A program made the position numbers and the translations under genes. Source: Pseudomonas sp. SLFW (GTDB lineage Bacteria > Pseudomonadota > Gammaproteobacteria > Pseudomonadales > Pseudomonadaceae). Taken from it: 64,000 bases of DNA. Under the pieces are notes generated by a model. It saw nothing but the letters and a program-made list of their open reading frames with translations, was not told the origin of the DNA and made no database searches. Positions 7,766 through 16,853 of this stretch are shown piece by piece. The stretch spans positions 62,001 to 126,000 of the forward strand of contig NZ_JAAAKW010000010.1 of assembly GCF_009905615.1 (NCBI RefSeq), in the 5' to 3' direction. Position 1 is the stretch's first letter. Every line of letters starts with the position of its first letter.

Positions 7766-8659
7766 ATGGCCAGCGCATTACCCGATCTGAAACTGCTGCG
7801 TATCTTCACCTGCGTGGTCCGCCATCAGGGCTTCGCCAGTGCGCAGCAAGAATTGAACCTGTCGACCTCCGCGATCAGCACTTACATGAGTCAGCTGGAG
7901 TCGACGCTGGGTATCGTGCTGTGCCATCGCGGCCGTGGCGGGTTCAGCCTGACGAGCAAGGGCGAGCTGTTTCATCAGGAAACCCTGCGCCTGCTGGGGG
8001 AGCTGGAAGGCTTTGAACTCTACGCAGCCGCACTCAAGGGCGAACTGCGCGGGACGCTGAACCTGGGTGTGCTGGACTCCACCGTCAGCGACCGGGCGTT
8101 GCCGTTCGCCGAAGTGATCGGGGCATACAGCGAAGAGCATCCGGCGGTGCATTTGCACCTCTCGGTCATGAGCCCTTACGAGTTGCAATTGGGGGTCCTG
8201 GATAACCGGCTGGATTTGGCGATCGGCTCGTTTTCCACCCGCATGAACGGCTTGCTGTATCAGCCGCTGTACCGCGAACAGCACTGGCTGTATTGCAGCA
8301 ATCGGCATCCGCTGTTCAACGAGCGGCGCATTCCGGAGCCGGTGATTACCCAGCAGCGCATGGTCGGGCGTGGTTATTGGAGTCAGGCGGAACTGGCGCG
8401 ACACGGCTTCAAGCACAGCGCTGCGACCGTGGAAAGTATGGAAGCCCAGCTGATTCTGGTGCTTTCCGGTGCGTACATCGGATATTTGCCCGAGCATTAC
8501 GCACAATCCTGGGTCGATTCCGAGCACCTGCGCGTGCTGTTGCCTGCCACATTCGGCTATCAGGCGCCGTTCTCGATGATCCTGCGTCGGGGCCGCAGTC
8601 GCGAGCCGTTGATTCAGACGTTCCGTGACCTGCTCAAAGCCCAGCTCAACCCGCTCTAA
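7766..8659 (+). CDS. gbuR: LysR family regulator of guanidinobutyrate use
   Basis: A transcription factor of 297 residues. An N-terminal winged helix-turn-helix (about residues 5-65, including GFASAQQELNLSTSAISTYM) is followed by a LysR substrate-binding domain (about 93-295). It is divergent from gbuA with a 154-base intergenic region containing a T-N11-A palindrome. In P. aeruginosa the equivalent gene activates gbuA in response to 4-guanidinobutyrate; that role is inferred here from synteny. The ATG at 7766 aligns the helix-turn-helix at the normal distance from the N terminus. Confidence 0.87.
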   Translation: MASALPDLKLLRIFTCVVRHQGFASAQQELNLSTSAISTYMSQLESTLGIVLCHRGRGGFSLTSKGELFHQETLRLLGELEGFELYAAALKGELRGTLNLGVLDSTVSDRALPFAEVIGAYSEEHPAVHLHLSVMSPYELQLGVLDNRLDLAIGSFSTRMNGLLYQPLYREQHWLYCSNRHPLFNERRIPEPVITQQRMVGRGYWSQAELARHGFKHSAATVESMEAQLILVLSGAYIGYLPEHYAQSWVDSEHLRVLLPATFGYQAPFSMILRRGRSREPLIQTFRDLLKAQLNPL

Positions 8660-8671
8660 GAGGGCCCGAAC

Positions 8672-9262
8672 ATGTCCCGTGCCTGTTGCGACCGCTGTCA
8701 TCGCCCTCAAGATCATTGCCTCTGCGCGCTGATTCCCCGTCTGGACAGCCGCACTCGCGTGCTGATTTTGCAACATCCCAGTGAGGTCAATCACGCGCTA
8801 AACACGGCGCGGCTGGCGGCGCTGGGGCTGAGTAACGCCCAGTTGGTGGTGGGGGAGGTGTTCGAAGGGTTGGCGGACCTGTTGAACGTGCCGGGTTATC
8901 AGGCCCGGCTGTTATTTCCTGGCGAAGAGGCTGTGGCGCTCACGGCCCAGACGTCGGATTCGTCGCCCACGCTGCTGGTGGTGCCCGACGGCACATGGCG
9001 CAAGGCCCGCAAGTTGCTGCACCTGAACCCGCTGTTGGCGGCACTGCCGAGGGTCACGCTGGAAAACATGCCGTCATCCCGTTACCGCTTGCGCAAGGCG
9101 CCGGGGCCGGATGCGTTGTCGACGCTGGAAGCGATCACCCACGCCCTGCACACGCTGGAACCGGATCGTTCATTTGCGGCGTTGTTGCGGCCGTTCGAGG
9201 CTTTGATCGAAGGACAAATCGCGGCGATGGGTGAAGACACCTTTCGCCGCAATCACAGCTGA
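8672..9262 (+). CDS. DTW domain protein, tRNA aminocarboxypropyltransferase-like
   Basis: A product of 196 residues of the DTW (TapT/TuaA/YfiP) family. These enzymes transfer the 3-amino-3-carboxypropyl group of S-adenosylmethionine to uridine in the tRNA variable loop (acp3U47). An N-terminal cysteine cluster, CCDRCHRPQDHCLCA, probably binds metal. The family signature is DGTWRKARKLLHLNP, followed by SRYRLRKAPGPDALSTLEAI. It starts 12 bases after the gbuR stop, so it is probably cotranscribed, although the functions seem unrelated. Confidence 0.85.
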   Translation: MSRACCDRCHRPQDHCLCALIPRLDSRTRVLILQHPSEVNHALNTARLAALGLSNAQLVVGEVFEGLADLLNVPGYQARLLFPGEEAVALTAQTSDSSPTLLVVPDGTWRKARKLLHLNPLLAALPRVTLENMPSSRYRLRKAPGPDALSTLEAITHALHTLEPDRSFAALLRPFEALIEGQIAAMGEDTFRRNHS

Positions 9263-9265
9263 CCG

Positions 9266-9487
9266 TCAGCCATTCAACGACGTTGGCGGCTCGGACGAAG
9301 ACAGCTGCCCGGCCTGCATGCGCCGAATATAGGCGTCGGTTTCCCGCTCGGCGTCTTCCTTGGTGAAGAAGGGGCCTTCAAGGGTATTTTCGCGGGTACT
9401 GAAGAAATACATGCCGTTGACGCGGGAGACGCGGTCGCTGCGGAAACGCACGGCGGTCTCGGGGTCTTGCTCACGCTTGCTCAACAT
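9266..9487 (-). CDS. Small DUF6316-like protein
   Basis: A 73-residue protein without signal peptide or membrane segment. The core VRFRSDRVSRVNGMYFFSTR followed by EGPFFTKEDAERETDAYIRR matches a short conserved Pseudomonas family of unknown function. The ATG at 9487 follows GGAGAAGG. It is convergent with the DTW gene, with three bases between the stops. Confidence 0.75.
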   Translation of the reverse strand: MLSKREQDPETAVRFRSDRVSRVNGMYFFSTRENTLEGPFFTKEDAERETDAYIRRMQAGQLSSSEPPTSLNG

Positions 9488-9713
9488 AGCCTTCTCCGGT
9501 CTGGGAGTCTGTTCGGAAACGATTCAGGACGGCTAAACCTGGGGTACGACAGCCAAATGACGTTTCCACAGCGTGAGACGGAAAGGTTGGCTGAACGTTC
9601 GATACTTTACTCCAAAGAATGCGGCGGGTCAGGTGGGAATGCGTTGGCTGACCTGGCGCGAAAGCGTCGGATCAGTCAACTGACGAATCCATTGACCCAC
9701 CCCAAAAACACCC

Positions 9714-10320
9714 TCAGCGCTTACCCAACGCCTCGGCCTGATGAATCCACTGCTGGCGCTGTTCTTCCGTTGCCGTCCTGACCGGCGAAAACTCCGTCAA
9801 GCGCGTGGTCTTGATCCCGCAGAATTCCAGAATCGCGTGCTTGATCTGACGATGGGCAGGCGCCTTGAACACCCAGCGGAAGTACCGCGAAGGCGTGTCC
9901 AGCGTCACCAGCATTTCTGCGGTTCGGCCCTTGAGCAGTTCGTTGGACGGGTGATGACGGCCGTGGGCTTTGAACGCGAAACCGGGCATGAACACGCGCT
10001 CGAAGAAGCCGCTCAGCAGGCTCGGCAGCCCGCCCCACCAGACCGGGTAGACGAACACCAGATGCTGCGCCCAGTGAATCTCGCGCTGGGCTTCCAGCAG
10101 GTCGTGTTCCAGTGTCTGGCTGGATGCATAACCGTTGTGCAGCGTCGGATCGAAGTCCAGTTCTTCCAGCTTCAGCACCCGCACCACGTGGCCTTGGCTG
10201 CGTGCGCCCTGGGCGTATGCATCGCCCAGAGCGTGGCAGAGGCTGGCGGTCTTCGGCGAACCGATGACCATCAGGATGCGTTTGCCATAGCCCTCCAGTG
10301 GCGTGGCGCCGCTGATCGGC

Positions 10321-10328
<8 letters not shown>
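9714..10328 (-). CDS. Flavodoxin-fold NAD(P)H-dependent oxidoreductase
   Basis: A cytosolic flavoprotein of 204 residues in the NAD(P)H dehydrogenase (quinone) family. The FMN-binding start is KRILMVIGSPKTASLCHALG; the loop FVYPVWWGGLPSLLSGFFER is typical of MdaB/KefF/Lot6-like enzymes. Its start overlaps the end of fumC by eight bases (ATGGCTGA), so the two are translationally coupled. A role in quinone reduction or redox defence is likely; the substrate is unknown. Confidence 0.82.
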
Positions 10329-11715
<1,387 letters not shown>

Positions 11716-11978
11716 TGGACTCACTCCTTAGGATCGAAATAGCGCAGTTTAGTACCCCGCAGCCCGGTTCGGTTCCCGCTAACGGCTGCGCGGCAAGGAC
11801 AAGAGTGGTCAGTGTGCGACAAAAGGGCGAGCGGGGTCGTGTGAAACCTTTGCTGCCTTCGATTGTCGTGCGGAGCCTATTCGACCGCTCGTAGCGCCGG
11901 GGGTTGAGCGCAGCACGGAAAGGGGCGCAGAATGTGCGGCCTTGGGGTTCAGCCTCGCCTGCTAGATAAGGAAACTCG

Positions 11979-12521
11979 ATGACCCGTCTTCGCGCCATCT
12001 GTGCTGCGGTCGCTCTGGTATGTGCCAGCGGCCAGGCTCTTGCTGCCACCGCCAGCCACGAGGCCAGTGCTGTTGCGTTCCTCAAATTGGCTCACGCCGA
12101 TCAGTTGGGTGCGCCGATCTACATGCAAGCGCAGCAAATGTTCGCCCAGCGTTTCGCCGAAACCAAAGCGCCAGATTCCAAGAAAGCCGTGCTGGAAAAA
12201 TACCAGGCCCAGGCCAACGCCGCGCTGGACAAGGCCATTGGCTGGGACAAGCTGCAGCCTGACATGGTCAAGCTCTACACCGACAACTTCAGCGAGCAAG
12301 AGCTGAAAGATCTGGTGGCCTTCTATCAGTCGCCGCTGGGCAAGAAAGTCCAGGCCAAGATGCCGCAGATCAGCCAGCAATCGTTCCAGATGACCCAGGA
12401 CAAGCTGCAACCGGCCGTGCCTGTGGTGACCGGTCTGCTGGAGTCCATGACCAAGGAACTGGTGCCCGCCGGTGCAGCCGGCAAGGGTACCGCCCCGGCA
12501 GCCCCTGCCAAGAAGCCATAA
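11979..12521 (+). CDS. DUF2059 periplasmic protein
   Basis: A protein of 180 residues with a clear signal peptide (MTRLRAICAAVALVCASGQ, cleaved after ALA). The exported part carries a helical DUF2059 core: YTDNFSEQELKDLVAFYQSP and LGKKVQAKMPQISQQS. An Ala/Pro/Lys-rich tail follows. It lies 12 bases before bolA and is probably cotranscribed. The molecular function is unknown. Confidence 0.83.
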   Translation: MTRLRAICAAVALVCASGQALAATASHEASAVAFLKLAHADQLGAPIYMQAQQMFAQRFAETKAPDSKKAVLEKYQAQANAALDKAIGWDKLQPDMVKLYTDNFSEQELKDLVAFYQSPLGKKVQAKMPQISQQSFQMTQDKLQPAVPVVTGLLESMTKELVPAGAAGKGTAPAAPAKKP

Positions 12522-12533
12522 GCGAAGCCTGAC

Positions 12534-12830
12534 ATGAGCATGCAACAGCGAATCGAATCCGCGTTGACGGTCTTTCAGCCCGAGTACCTCCAGGTGCTCA
12601 ATGAAAGCCACATGCACAGTCGCGGCACGGACACTCACTACAAGGCCGTGGTGGTCAGCGAGCAGTTCGCTGGCCTCAACGCCGTCAAGCGCCACCAGAA
12701 GGTCTACGGCCTGCTCGGTGGCCTGATGGGTGAGTTCCATGCCTTGGCGCTGCACACCTACACCCCGGAAGAGTGGGCAAAAATCGGCGCTGCGCCTGCG
12801 TCGCCGACCTGTGCCGGGGGGCATGATTGA
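12534..12830 (+). CDS. bolA: BolA family protein
   Basis: A 98-residue BolA protein. The family works with monothiol glutaredoxins in Fe-S handling and as a morphology/stress regulator. The core is LNESHMHSRGTDTHYKAVVV with His residues that can ligate a shared cluster, followed by RHQKVYGLLGGLM. A second in-frame ATG lies at 12540. The DUF2059-bolA-trhO order is that of P. aeruginosa PA0856-PA0858. Confidence 0.88.
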   Translation: MSMQQRIESALTVFQPEYLQVLNESHMHSRGTDTHYKAVVVSEQFAGLNAVKRHQKVYGLLGGLMGEFHALALHTYTPEEWAKIGAAPASPTCAGGHD

Positions 12831-12861
12831 TTTCCCGTTTCGAGCGATGATCACCGCATTC

Positions 12862-12926
12862 ATCGCGAGCAAGCTCACTCCTACAGGTATGCGTACGTTC
12901 CTGTAGGAGTGAGCTTGCTCGCGATA
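12862..12926. repeat. REP-type palindromic pair 3
   Basis: ATCGCGAGCAAGCTCACTCC and the inverted GGAGTGAGCTTGCTCGCGAT face each other with CTACAG/CTGTAG tips and a short loop. This is the AAGCTTGCTCGCGA subtype, distinct from the GAATTCATTCGCGA pairs elsewhere in the window. Confidence 0.85.
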
Positions 12927-12947
12927 GCGGTAGTTCGGGCAATCCTG

Positions 12948-12974
12948 ATGCCTTGCATGCCTTGCATGCCTTCG
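12948..12974. repeat. Tandem 9-mer ATGCCTTGC (three copies)
   Basis: Two exact copies of ATGCCTTGC are followed by ATGCCTTCG just upstream of the Anr-like box. It is probably a slippage-prone microrepeat without known role. Confidence 0.6.
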
Positions 12975-12984
12975 CCGCTCGTTA

Positions 12985-12998
12985 TTGACCTGCATCAA
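12985..12998. promoter_or_regulatory. Anr/FNR box upstream of trhO
   Basis: TTGACCTGCATCAA matches TTGAT-N4-ATCAA at nine of ten positions. A -10-like TAGAAT lies at 13044-13049, which would put the start near 13056 and the box at about -64, a class I activator distance. Oxygen-dependent control of trhO is inferred. Confidence 0.5.
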
Positions 12999-13136
12999 TT
13001 CCCCACCGATCACCCGCCCTGTCTGCTGACCTCTGATTTTTGCTAGAATCCGCGCCGCGTTGCCCGGTCGGCACGTGTTCATCTGAATTTTTTATCCGGT
13101 AGGCCCTTTGCGAGGGTCACCACCTGGAGACGCAAC

Positions 13137-14108
13137 ATGACCCAAACCGCACCCATCGTCGTCGCGGCGCTGTACAAATTCGTCACCCTCTCGGACTACG
13201 TCGAACTGCGTGAGCCCCTGCTTAACGCCATGGTCGACAACGGCATCAAGGGCACCCTGCTGATTGCCGAAGAAGGCATCAACGGCACCGTTTCCGGCAG
13301 CCGTGAAGGCATCGACGGCCTGCTGGCCTGGCTCAAGAACGACCCGCGCATGATCGACATCGACCACAAAGAGTCGTACTGCGACGAGCAGCCGTTCTAC
13401 CGCACCAAGGTCAAGCTCAAGAAAGAGATCGTGACTTTGGGCGTCGAAGGCGTCGACCCGAACAAGGCCGTGGGCACCTATGTCGAGCCGCAGGACTGGA
13501 ATGCACTGATCGCTGACCCTGAAGTGCTGCTGATCGACACCCGCAACGACTACGAAGTGTCCATCGGCACCTTCGAAGGTGCCATCGACCCGAAGACCAC
13601 GAGCTTTCGCGAGTTCCCGGAGTACATCAAGGCGAACTTCGATCCTTCGAAACACAAGAAGGTCGCGATGTTCTGCACCGGCGGCATTCGCTGTGAAAAG
13701 GCCTCCAGCTACATGCTCGGCGAGGGGTTCGAAGAGGTTTATCACCTCAAGGGCGGTATCCTCAAATACCTCGAAGAAGTCCCGCAGGAAGAAAGTCAGT
13801 GGCGCGGCGACTGCTTCGTGTTCGACAATCGCGTGACCGTGCGCCATGACCTGACCGAAGGTGACTACGATCAGTGCCATGCCTGCCGCACCCCGATCAG
13901 CGCCGAAGACCGCGCCAGCGAGCACTACTCGCCCGGCGTCAGCTGCCCGCATTGCTGGGACACGCTGAGCGAGAAGACCCGCCGCAGCGCCATCGACCGG
14001 CAGAAGCAGATCGAGCTGGCGAAGGCGCGCAATCAGCCGCACCCGATCGGCCGCAACTACCGTCTGCTGGACGCGCAGCCTGACGAAACGCAAACGAACG
14101 AGGCTTGA
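13137..14108 (+). CDS. trhO: tRNA uridine(34) hydroxylase (rhodanese-like)
   Basis: A product of 323 residues of the TrhO/YceA family, which uses oxygen to hydroxylate uridine 34 of tRNA towards ho5U and its derivatives. An N-terminal acylphosphatase-like region (about 1-100, with EEGINGTVSGSREGIDGLL) precedes a rhodanese domain (LLIDTRNDYEVSIGTFEGA). The active-site loop is MFCTGGIRCEKASSYML. A C-terminal cysteine-rich stretch has CHACRTP and CPHCWDTLSE. The ATG follows GGAGA. It begins a tight cluster with the next two genes. Confidence 0.92.
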   Translation: MTQTAPIVVAALYKFVTLSDYVELREPLLNAMVDNGIKGTLLIAEEGINGTVSGSREGIDGLLAWLKNDPRMIDIDHKESYCDEQPFYRTKVKLKKEIVTLGVEGVDPNKAVGTYVEPQDWNALIADPEVLLIDTRNDYEVSIGTFEGAIDPKTTSFREFPEYIKANFDPSKHKKVAMFCTGGIRCEKASSYMLGEGFEEVYHLKGGILKYLEEVPQEESQWRGDCFVFDNRVTVRHDLTEGDYDQCHACRTPISAEDRASEHYSPGVSCPHCWDTLSEKTRRSAIDRQKQIELAKARNQPHPIGRNYRLLDAQPDETQTNEA

Positions 14109-14112
14109 TCCC

Positions 14113-14748
14113 ATGAACACCCGCCTGCTTTATGTAATGGACCCGATGTGCTCCTGGTGCTGGGGCTTTGCCCCCGTGGCCGAGGCCCTGGTCGAGCAGG
14201 CGAGTGCGGCCGGGGTGCCGTTGCATCTGGTGGTGGGCGGTTTGCGCACCGGCAGCGGCGCGGCCCTTGAGCCGACCACCAAGCGTTACATTCTCGAACA
14301 CTGGCACGCGGTGCAGGACACCACGGGCCAAACCTTCAAATTTGAAGATGCCTTGCCGGACGGGTTCGTTTACGACACAGAACCGGCCTGTCGCGCCATC
14401 GTCGCAGCACGCAGCCTGGCCCCCGACATCGCGTGGAAACTGGTGAAAGAAATTCAGCAGGCGTTTTACCTGCAAGGCCGCGACACGACCAGCGCCTCGG
14501 TGCTAGCCGAGCTGGCTGAAAACGCCGGGCTGCCTCGCATTGAATTCGCCGAGGCCTTCGACAGCGCCGAACAGCACGCCGCGACGGCCTCGGATTTTTC
14601 GTGGGTACAAGACCTCGGCATCGCCGGGTTCCCGACCCTGCTGGCCGAGCGTGACGGCCAGCTCGCGTTGCTGACCAACGGCTATCAACCTCTGGAGACA
14701 CTGGCGCCATTGCTCAGCCGTTGGCTGGAGCGCGCCACCCGTGCGTGA
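14113..14748 (+). CDS. DsbA family (FrnE-like) thioredoxin-fold protein
   Basis: A protein of 211 residues with an N-terminal CSWC motif in MDPMCSWCWGFAPVAEAL, no signal peptide, and a helical insertion. The cis-Pro loop appears as AGFPTLLAERDGQ. This fits cytosolic DsbA-family/FrnE-like oxidoreductases. It starts four bases after the trhO stop and its end overlaps the following ABC gene by eight bases, so translation is coupled. The partner substrate is unknown. Confidence 0.82.
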   Translation: MNTRLLYVMDPMCSWCWGFAPVAEALVEQASAAGVPLHLVVGGLRTGSGAALEPTTKRYILEHWHAVQDTTGQTFKFEDALPDGFVYDTEPACRAIVAARSLAPDIAWKLVKEIQQAFYLQGRDTTSASVLAELAENAGLPRIEFAEAFDSAEQHAATASDFSWVQDLGIAGFPTLLAERDGQLALLTNGYQPLETLAPLLSRWLERATRA

Positions 14749-16579
14749 TGACGTCGAGATAGAACGCCCACTGCCCACCGCCGAGAACCCGCTGGCTCAG
14801 GTCGATCGCCTCGACTGGGCGCAGATCCGCGCACTCGCGCTGCATCACAAGAAAGCCTTGTGGATCGCCAATGGCGTGGCCGTCCTGGCGGTGCTGTGTT
14901 CGGTGCCGATCCCTCTCTTGCTGCCGTTGCTGGTGGACGAAGTCCTGCTGGGCAAGGGCGATGCCGCGTTGCTGTTCATGCAGCGCTTCCTGCCGGACAG
15001 CCTGCACAAACCGGTGGGTTACATCGGGCTGATGCTGGTCGCCACGCTGTGCCTGCGGCTCGGGGCGCTGGTGTTCAACGTGATTCAGGCGCGCTCGTTC
15101 GCCGGGCTGGCCAAGGATATCGTCTATCGCATTCGCGTTCGCCTCATCGAACGTTTGAAGCGGATTTCCCTTGGCGAATACGAAAGCCTCGGCAGCGGCA
15201 CGGTGACGGCGCATCTGGTGACCGACCTGGACACGCTGGACAAATTCGTCGGCGAAACCCTGAGCAAATTCCTCGTCGCCATGCTCACGTTGACCGGTAC
15301 CGCCGCGATTCTGGTGTGGATGCACTGGCAACTGGCCTTGTTGATTCTGTTGTTCAATCCGTTGGTGATTTTCGCCACGGTCAAACTGGGCAAGCGGGTC
15401 AAACACCTCAAGAAGCTGGAAAACGACAGCACCTCGCGCTTCACCCAGGCGTTGACCGAAACCCTCGATGCAATCCAGGAAATCCGAGCGGGCAATCGCC
15501 AGGGCTATTTCCTCGGCCTGCTCGGTGGGCGTGCCCGCGAAGTGCGGGACTATGCCGTTTCTTCGCAGTGGAAAAGTGATGCGTCGAGCCGTGCCAGCGG
15601 GCTGTTGTTTCAGTTCGGCATCGACATTTTCCGCGCCGCCGCGATGCTCACCGTGCTGTTTTCCGACCTGTCGATCGGCCACATGCTCGCGGTGTTCAGC
15701 TACCTGTGGTTCATGATCGGGCCGGTGGAGCAATTGCTGAACCTGCAATACGCGTTTTACGCGGCAGGCGGCGCGCTGACCCGGATCAACGAATTGCTCG
15801 CCCGCGCCGACGAACCGCAGTACGAGGGTGGTGTGAACCCGTTCGCGGGGCGCGACACCGTCAGTATCGATGTTCACGGTGTGTGCTTTGGCTACAACGA
15901 AGAGCGCGTGCTGGACCAACTCGACCTGTCCATCCAGCCTGGCGAAAAGGTCGCCATCGTCGGCGCCAGTGGTGGAGGCAAAAGCACGTTGATGCAGCTG
16001 TTGCTGGGGCTTTACAGTCCGCAATCCGGGACGATCCGCTTCGGCGGCGCACGCCTCGAAGACATCGGCCTGGAAACGGTGCGTGAAAACGTCGCCATCG
16101 TGCTGCAACACCCGGCGCTGTTCAACGATACGGTCCGCGCCAACCTCTCAATGGGCCGCGAGCGCACCGACGAGGCCTGTTGGCAAGCGCTGGGAATCGC
16201 TCAACTGGACGCCACGATTCGCGCCTTGCCGCTCGGGCTGGACAGCGTCGTCGGGCGTTCCGGCGTGCGGCTGTCCGGTGGGCAACGGCAGCGACTGGCC
16301 ATTGCTCGCATGGTGCTGGCAGACCCCAAGGTGGTCATTCTCGACGAAGCCACCTCAGCGTTGGACGCTGCGACTGAGTACAACCTTCATCAAGCCCTGA
16401 ACCGCTTCCTCAGCGGTCGTACGACGCTCATCATTGCCCACCGTCTGTCTGCCGTTAAGCAGGCCGATCGAGTGTTAGTCTTCGACGGTGGTCGAATTGC
16501 TGAAGACGGCGACCACCAGCAGCTCATTGCCGATGGCGGCCTCTATGCACGGCTGTATGGGCACCTGCAACAGCTCTGA
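14741..16579 (+). CDS. ABC exporter, fused permease and ATPase
   Basis: A half-transporter of 612 residues, like PA0860. Six transmembrane segments lie in about residues 45-330, followed by a nucleotide-binding domain from about 375. Walker A is GASGGGKSTLMQ, the signature is RLSGGQRQRLAIARM, Walker B is VVILDEATSALD and the switch His is IIAHRLS. It starts with GTG at 14741 inside the previous gene, after a GGAG site. The layout is lipid/drug exporter (MsbA-like); the substrate is unknown. Confidence 0.87.
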   Translation: MRDDVEIERPLPTAENPLAQVDRLDWAQIRALALHHKKALWIANGVAVLAVLCSVPIPLLLPLLVDEVLLGKGDAALLFMQRFLPDSLHKPVGYIGLMLVATLCLRLGALVFNVIQARSFAGLAKDIVYRIRVRLIERLKRISLGEYESLGSGTVTAHLVTDLDTLDKFVGETLSKFLVAMLTLTGTAAILVWMHWQLALLILLFNPLVIFATVKLGKRVKHLKKLENDSTSRFTQALTETLDAIQEIRAGNRQGYFLGLLGGRAREVRDYAVSSQWKSDASSRASGLLFQFGIDIFRAAAMLTVLFSDLSIGHMLAVFSYLWFMIGPVEQLLNLQYAFYAAGGALTRINELLARADEPQYEGGVNPFAGRDTVSIDVHGVCFGYNEERVLDQLDLSIQPGEKVAIVGASGGGKSTLMQLLLGLYSPQSGTIRFGGARLEDIGLETVRENVAIVLQHPALFNDTVRANLSMGRERTDEACWQALGIAQLDATIRALPLGLDSVVGRSGVRLSGGQRQRLAIARMVLADPKVVILDEATSALDAATEYNLHQALNRFLSGRTTLIIAHRLSAVKQADRVLVFDGGRIAEDGDHQQLIADGGLYARLYGHLQQL

Positions 16580-16853
16580 TACAGCTGGTCGGTTTTTCTC
16601 ACATGTTGTCTCAAATGGCGTATCGCCACTGGAACACGTCAATTCTTGGGCTACGCTTGAGCGCTGTGTTCAATGAAAATGTGAAAAGCGTCATATTTAC
16701 GTCTCTCGCTTCTCCGAGTGCTGCTTAAGCGGCTATCTTGAAGAGGCGAGAGTTGACCGCTGCATCGTGGAAAATTAGCCGAGTCTCTTGAGCTTCAGGC
16801 AGGCGCCTGGGCCGGGGAAGTGAGTATCTGGCAGTGCTGATGAAAGGGACACC

